Below, piece after piece: positions 60,141-64,000 of a stretch of 64,000 nucleotides of DNA. A model generated the notes under the pieces. That model had not been told where the DNA came from. It did not search any database and saw only the letters and a program-made list of their open reading frames with translations. The DNA lies in assembly GCA_034665305.1 (NCBI GenBank), contig JAXDFZ010000016.1, positions 124,001-188,000 of the forward strand, in the 5' to 3' direction. A program made the translations under genes and the position numbers. Each line of letters starts with the position of its first letter. Positions within the stretch are counted from its first letter, which is position 1. The stretch is from DASXRU01 sp034665305 (GTDB lineage: Bacteria > Acidobacteriota > Blastocatellia > Pyrinomonadales > Pyrinomonadaceae).

Positions 60141-60238
60141 CGCACACCCTCGCTCTTTGCGTCCTCTGCGGGCAAAATCCCTGGTTTGCGCCCATTTTCG
60201 CGGATTCTTCTTCAGCGCGCTGCCCACCGGAAAGGCTC

Positions 60239-60572
60239 CGCACGGAGAATTTCAACCTGCGCACGGCATTTGATCCACCGCGCGCCGGGTTTTTCACGCG
60301 GCACTTGGGGTCGTTGTCGCTGCGCACGGCCCCGGATCCACTGCGCACGGAGTTTTTCACCTTGCGCATGGGGTTTTGTCACTCCGCACGTCCCCTGATC
60401 CATCGCGCACAGGGTTTTTCACGTCGCGCACGGAACTCTAATCATCGCGCACGGCCCTTGCGACATTGCGCACGGCGTTTTTCAGCTGCGCGCCGAGGTT
60501 TTGCGCGTGCGCGGCGAGCTTTTAATCCTCCGCATGGAGGTCGCGCCTTCGCGCACGGCCGCTTGATTTCAA
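60239..60572. repeat. Degenerate 21-bp tandem array, 16 units
   Basis: A core CGCACGG or near variant starts at 60239 and recurs at 60260, 60281, 60323, 60344, 60365, 60385, 60406, 60427, 60448, 60469, 60489, 60510, 60531 and 60552, with a displaced unit at 60302. Thirteen of 15 steps are exactly 21 bp; two are 20. Bases 8-21 vary, but many units have GTTTTTCA or TGATCCA. Read on the minus strand, units give heptapeptides such as KNSVRSG and SGAVRSD, interrupted by stops and frameshifts. Confidence 0.8.
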
Positions 60573-60648
60573 CCCTTGCTCTTTCGCTTTCCCTATTTTC
60601 TCTTTATCCGTTTCCCTCTTCCCCCGGGCACGCTTTCGCGCGCCATGC

Positions 60649-61212
60649 TTACGCGCACTTGTTCGCGACGCAGGCTTTCGAGCAGCATTCCGCGCCGGTG
60701 CTGCAGTTCGCGTTTTTGGCTTTGCATGTGCCCGCCTGGGCCGGCAGGGGGGCGCTAATCGAAACGATGAGCGGCACTGCGATCGCCGCGCCCAGGCCCA
60801 GGCGCATGACTTCGCGGCGTGACAGGTGCGGGATGGCGGCCGGCCACTTCATCCGCTGTTCGAGTAAGTGGTCGCGCCCGAGTTGCTCCAGCGCCAGCCA
60901 GACCATCTGCTCAGTCATCGCATGATCGTTCAACTCGGAGCCCTCCCTCACGGTCGGGCTACTGCCCCGCTCTGGCTCCTGCCGACTGCCGTCTGCCGAC
61001 TGCCGACTGGCCCCCGCCGTCTGCCGACTAACAAGCGCAGCGATCTCCGCCACCGTCCGCTGTCCGTCGCAAAGTTTCCAGACGGCGGCGGCGGTTTGGT
61101 TCAGGCAGTGGGCTTTGTCGCGTTTGAGATCGTAGACCAGCACTTCGTCAGTCAGCTCGTTGATGACCAAACCTTCGGTGCGGGCCCGTGGCTGCAGAGT
61201 AGTTTCCCTCAT
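60649..61212 (-). CDS. PqqD-like (RRE) protein with Tat-like segment and cystine-knot C-terminus
   Basis: 187 residues from ATG at 61212, preceded by GGAG. Residues 10-60 and 95-120 match the PqqD/RiPP-recognition-element fold (LVINELTDEVLVYDLKRDKA, LNQTAAAVWKLCDGQRT, then a helix WLALEQLGRDHLLE). They are split by about 30 residues encoded by repeat DNA. Residues 131-160 look like a twin-arginine signal: SRREVMRLGLGAAIAVP, then PLPAQA, an AxA cleavage box. The last 27 residues would be released: six cysteines C163, C170, C176, C177, C181 and C186 in the pattern C-x6-C-x5-CC-x3-C-x4-C, the inhibitor-cystine-knot framework. Its modification partner, if any, is not seen nearby. Confidence 0.6.
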   Translation of the reverse strand: MRETTLQPRARTEGLVINELTDEVLVYDLKRDKAHCLNQTAAAVWKLCDGQRTVAEIAALVSRQTAGASRQSADGSRQEPERGSSPTVREGSELNDHAMTEQMVWLALEQLGRDHLLEQRMKWPAAIPHLSRREVMRLGLGAAIAVPLIVSISAPLPAQAGTCKAKNANCSTGAECCSKACVANKCA

Positions 61213-61696
61213 TTGGACTCCGGGGATTAAAAGATAGCGATGTGGATGGAGTAGGGCCGGACCGGCTGTGGGCGAGCAGGAATAACACGTCGCTCAACAG
61301 TTGGATTGGAGCGCCTTTCCCAACCGCGATTTCGTTTCTGACTTTTACGGAAGCAGGATCCTGAAAAATCCCTGTCTGTATGGGCTGGGAAGGTAACACC
61401 AAACCACGGGTTGGTCAACGAATTCGGCACCCAGAGGTAAGCGCGGGGTGAATGCGAGGCGGCGTTGTTTTTTGGAGTTGAAGCGGGGCGGATTGTCCAT
61501 TTGTCATTGGTCATTTTTCATTTGTCATTGAGCGGATTAGACCGCGACAGATTTGAACTCACCTTGATTCGATCCAATGGCAAATGAGAAAGGGAAAATG
61601 ACAAATGGAAAATTCCGCCCCGACTCGAGTGCGAAAACACATCCATCTCGCGCCACCCGCGATCTCCTCCACCGTGTATGTTATGGTTCGCGGAAG
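61213..61696. repeat. 484-bp gap with CATTTGTCATT inverted units
   Basis: Upstream of the PqqD gene, about 61213-61490 has no recognised motif; promoters for it and for the methylase are expected here. TCCATTTGTCATTGGTCATT units (61497-61535) are matched by the inverted GGCAAATGAGAAAGGGAAAA and TGACAAATGGAAAATT (61577-61613), with a 40-bp spacer. Frames reading through the right arm produce a false N-terminus for the methylase. Confidence 0.65.
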
Positions 61697-62500
61697 ATGA
61701 CGACGGGTACGGTTGCAGAGCACACTAAACTTAATCCGCCTTTGAAGTGGGCCGGTGGCAAGCGTTGGCTGGTGCCGCATGTGGCGCCCATCTGGAAACA
61801 GTTCGCGGCGCGGCGTTACGTGGAACCTTTCTGCGGCGGGCTGGCGGTGGCGTTGGGCCTGCGGCCTGATCGCGCTTTGCTCAATGATTCGAATCCGCAC
61901 CTGATCAACTTCTATCGCCAGCTGCAGCGCGGGCTGAAGTTGAATATCGAGATGCGCAACGACGAGAAACTTTTCTATGCGCAACGCGATCGCTTTAACC
62001 AGTTGATTGCCGCGGGCGGAACTGAGACGGCCGAGGCGGCGCAGCTCTTCTATTATTTGAACCGCACCTGCTTCAACGGGCTGTGCCGCTTCAACCGCAC
62101 CGGCGAATACAACGTGCCGTTTGGGAAGTATCAGACGATCAACTACGCCGCGGACTTTTTGGAGTATCGCGAAGTGTTGGGCGGCTGGGCTTTCACGGTG
62201 GGAGATTTGGAAGCGCTCGAAATTGGGCCGAATGATTTCGTGTACGCCGATCCGCCTTACGATGTGGAGTTCACCACCTACAGCGCCGGGGGATTTGATT
62301 GGAAAGATCAACAACGCACCGCGAAGTTTCTGGCGCGGCAGCGCGGGCCGGTAGTCATATCCAACCAGGCCACGCCGCGGATCGTGGAGTTGTATGAGAA
62401 GTTAGGATTCTCTTTGCAGTTTCTGGAAGGCCCTCGCCGCATCAGTTGCACCGGGGATCGCACCAGCGCGAGGGAGGTGCTGGGGGTGAAAGGAATCTAA
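61697..62500 (+). CDS. DNA adenine methyltransferase (D12/Dam class)
   Basis: 267 residues from ATG at 61697 (MTTGTVAEHTKLNPPLKWAG); a longer frame from 61577 is coded by repeat units. It has SAM-binding KWAGGKRWL, EPFCGGLAVALGL, the D12-class helix-turn region around NRTCFNGLCRFN, and the catalytic DPPY at residues 185-188 (YADPPYDVEFTTY). It should methylate adenine N6 in a GATC-like site. No restriction endonuclease lies beside it, so an orphan regulatory or repair role is as likely as a restriction-modification system. Confidence 0.88.
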   Translation: MTTGTVAEHTKLNPPLKWAGGKRWLVPHVAPIWKQFAARRYVEPFCGGLAVALGLRPDRALLNDSNPHLINFYRQLQRGLKLNIEMRNDEKLFYAQRDRFNQLIAAGGTETAEAAQLFYYLNRTCFNGLCRFNRTGEYNVPFGKYQTINYAADFLEYREVLGGWAFTVGDLEALEIGPNDFVYADPPYDVEFTTYSAGGFDWKDQQRTAKFLARQRGPVVISNQATPRIVELYEKLGFSLQFLEGPRRISCTGDRTSAREVLGVKGI

Positions 62501-62636
62501 GTCGAGAGGATTAACAGGATTTACAAGATAGGAAGAAATGACAACAAAACCCGACGAACGCTTCGCAGCTTGGCGACCGGCGCTGGAATGATCGCTGGCC
62601 GGATCGCAGTCTGGGGGGCGATTGAAAAACGTCACC

Positions 62637-62758
62637 AGCATTTTCCATATATCATTTTCCATTGCTCATTTGTCATTTCGTTAGCCCTTCTGGTCTCAGT
62701 ACTGACGGGGGGGGGGGCAATGGCAAATGAAAAATGATAAATGACATATGGAAAATCT
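62637..62758. repeat. Inverted CATTTTCCATATATC units around an 11-G tract
   Basis: Left units (ATTTTCCATATATCATTTTC, CATTGCTCATTTGTCATT, 62639-62678) are inverted at 62719-62757 (AATGGCAAATGAAAAATGAT, GACATATGGAAAAT). Between them lies a run of 11 G (62707-62717). The stretch 62501-62640 after the methylase begins with a GAGGATTAACAGGATTTACA arm and has no gene. The right end is 25 bp from the hutF start codon. Confidence 0.75.
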
Positions 62759-62782
62759 CTGTCACTTCTCGACTAAAAGACA

Positions 62783-64000
62783 TTGACCACATCCCAACCA
62801 AAAGCCTGGCTTCCCGATCTGATTTTTGCTGATGGTCGCTTTCGACGCGATCTGGCATTGGTGTGTGACGATTCCGGTCGCATCGAGCGGCTTGCACCGG
62901 CCGCTGACGTCCCGAATGCTGTCCCGTTGAAGAATCGCGCTTTGCTTCCCGGCCTGATCAACGCTCACTCGCACGCTTTTCAAAGAGTGATTCGCGGACG
63001 CACGGAATACCGCACGACGAATCAGCAGGATACTTTCTGGACCTGGCGCGAAATGATGTATTCGGCGGCCGCGCGGCTAACACCGGAAGACATCTACGAC
63101 GCGAGTCGCATGGCTTTTCTTGAAATGGTCCTGAGCGGCATCACTGCGGTGGGCGAGTTTCATTACCTGCATCATGATTCTGACGGCCAGCCGTATGACG
63201 ATCCGAACTTGCTGGCCAAACAGGTGGTGCGCGCGGCGCGCGATGTGGGCTTGCGGATCGCCCTCCTGCGAGTTGCGTATGCGCGCTCCGGCTTTCAAAC
63301 GGAAGCGAATCCGCGGCAGGCGCGTTTCATCGAGAACGACGCGTCGCAGTACCTGACAAATCTTGAGGCCCTGAATCAGGAGCTGGCGCGCGACGCGGGT
63401 GGGGCCTGGGTGGGTGTTGCCCCGCATAGCGTGCGGGCCGTGCCGTTGGATTACCTGCGCACGATTGTCGCTTACGCGAACGAACATGACTTGCCGGTGC
63501 ACATGCACGTCGCCGAGCAACAGGCCGAAGTCTCCGCGTGCATCCAGGAATACGGACGCAGTCCGTTCGCGCTGCTCGAAACTGAAGGATTGCTCAGCCC
63601 GCGCTTCACAGCCGTCCATGCGATCCATGTGACGCCGAAAGCCATCGCAGGCTTTGCGCGCAGCGGCGCGATGGTTTGCGCGTGTCCCACAACGGAACGC
63701 AATCTGGGTGATGGTGTCGTGCCGGCGGATGCTTATTTCAAAGAAGGCGTGCGCATCGCTTTGGGCAGCGACAGTCACACGCAAATTGATTTGCTGGAAG
63801 ACGCGCGCGCGCTGGAGTATCACCTGCGCTTGCAGCGCATGGAGCGCGCCGTGCTCGACCTGCCGTCGCCCGTCTCGGATGTTGATTCAACGGAGGGCGA
63901 GGATGTTTCGGGATTAGCGAAGCGATTGTTCGAGTGTGCCACCTTTGCCGGCGCGCGGAGTATCGGCGCTGGCCCTGCTTGGCTTGAAGAAGGCGACGCG
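62783..64000 (+). CDS. hutF: Formimidoylglutamate deiminase (HutF), 3' end outside window
   Basis: 406 codons from TTG at 62783 to the window edge; usual length is about 450. The amidohydrolase signature is LLPGLINAHSHAFQRVIRG with the metal histidines 62 and 64. RTTNQQDTFWTWREMMY, AVGEFHYLHHDSDGQPYDD, HMHVAEQQAE, the conserved TAVHAIHVTP and ALGSDSHTQIDLLEDARALE follow. HutF removes ammonia from N-formimidoyl-L-glutamate in the five-step histidine-degradation route. No other hut genes are visible in the window. Confidence 0.88.
   Translation, partial: MTTSQPKAWLPDLIFADGRFRRDLALVCDDSGRIERLAPAADVPNAVPLKNRALLPGLINAHSHAFQRVIRGRTEYRTTNQQDTFWTWREMMYSAAARLTPEDIYDASRMAFLEMVLSGITAVGEFHYLHHDSDGQPYDDPNLLAKQVVRAARDVGLRIALLRVAYARSGFQTEANPRQARFIENDASQYLTNLEALNQELARDAGGAWVGVAPHSVRAVPLDYLRTIVAYANEHDLPVHMHVAEQQAEVSACIQEYGRSPFALLETEGLLSPRFTAVHAIHVTPKAIAGFARSGAMVCACPTTERNLGDGVVPADAYFKEGVRIALGSDSHTQIDLLEDARALEYHLRLQRMERAVLDLPSPVSDVDSTEGEDVSGLAKRLFECATFAGARSIGAGPAWLEEGDA

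Larger units (their letters stand above)
58921..60648. repeat. 1.7-kb repeat-rich region: three nested-palindrome copies and a 21-bp array
   Basis: No gene is recognised. 58921-58974 is the upstream region of the C25 gene. 58975-60140 holds three tandem copies (about 423 bp period) of a composite palindrome. 60239-60572 is a 21-bp tandem array. A plus-strand frame of 285 codons (60068-60925) crosses these repeats and the antisense of the PqqD gene; it has repeat-like composition and is not called. The remaining sequence up to 60648 shows no feature. Confidence 0.75.

Noticed and set aside
60239..60572. CRISPR array
   Set aside because: The unit is 21 bp with a 7-bp degenerate core and no identical long repeat or unique spacer of 30 bp or more; no cas gene is nearby.
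60068..60925. Plus-strand frame of 285 codons over the repeats and opposite the PqqD gene
   Set aside because: It reads through palindromes, the 21-bp array and the antisense of a better supported gene; its residue make-up (Arg, His, Ala, Pro) follows repeat composition and no domain is recognisable.

Overview
The window looks like a chromosomal segment of an Acidobacteriota bacterium, most likely Blastocatellia or a relative. I infer this from a VWFA-related protein of the acidobacterial type (40421), two giant secreted gingipain-like (C25) proteins, a long exopolysaccharide/O-antigen gene set and a moderately GC-rich base composition. This is pattern recognition, not a database result.

Layout. 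1-9976 is a dense plus-strand surface-glycan block: the tail of a PLP sugar aminotransferase, a GNAT acetyltransferase, an ACP fused to an LnmK-like domain, methyltransferases, GT2 and GT4 glycosyltransferases, a Gmd-type dehydratase, a second aminotransferase and an RmlC-type epimerase. 10145-12770 holds GDP-fucose synthase and a second Gmd. 12844-20342 (minus) holds a GxxExxY protein, a polytopic membrane glycosyltransferase, a DPM1-like GT2, a sugar 3-dehydratase-like enzyme fused to a GT2, an SDR and an acyltransferase. 21203-36692 holds a Wzt-type ABC ATPase, a REP-associated transposase (RAYT), glycosyltransferases, a formyltransferase, WbqC, another aminotransferase and four methyltransferases. 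37021-44288 is mostly core metabolism and regulation: Mpl, DUF1232, Pta, a VWFA protein, an HD-GYP response regulator, tRNA-Leu and topoisomerase IB. 44386-58920 holds a Wzc-like tyrosine autokinase and two giant C25 proteins. 58975-64000 holds a repeat-rich stretch, a PqqD-domain protein ending in a cystine-knot-like peptide, a Dam-type methylase and the start of hutF.

The glycan genes fit one theme. Mannose is activated as GDP-mannose and passed through Gmd to GDP-4-keto-6-deoxymannose. It then branches to L-fucose (GDP-fucose synthase), possibly to a 3,6-dideoxy sugar (dehydratase-like enzyme) and possibly to amino sugars (DegT enzymes), which could be acetylated, formylated, acylated or methylated. 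Wzt and Wzc-like proteins point to export and chain-length control, but no Wzx, Wzy or Wzm was recognised.

The second theme is repeats. Nearly every intergenic gap contains a left arm, a short spacer and the same arm inverted. More than ten unrelated arm families share this plan, some nest inside one another, one family brackets a RAYT gene, and several supply the stop codons of neighbouring genes. The most unusual single items are the PqqD/Tat-like/cystine-knot protein (60649-61212), a 16-unit 21-bp phased array (60239-60572), triplicated nested palindromes (58975-60140), the dehydratase-GT2 fusion and the ACP-LnmK fusion.
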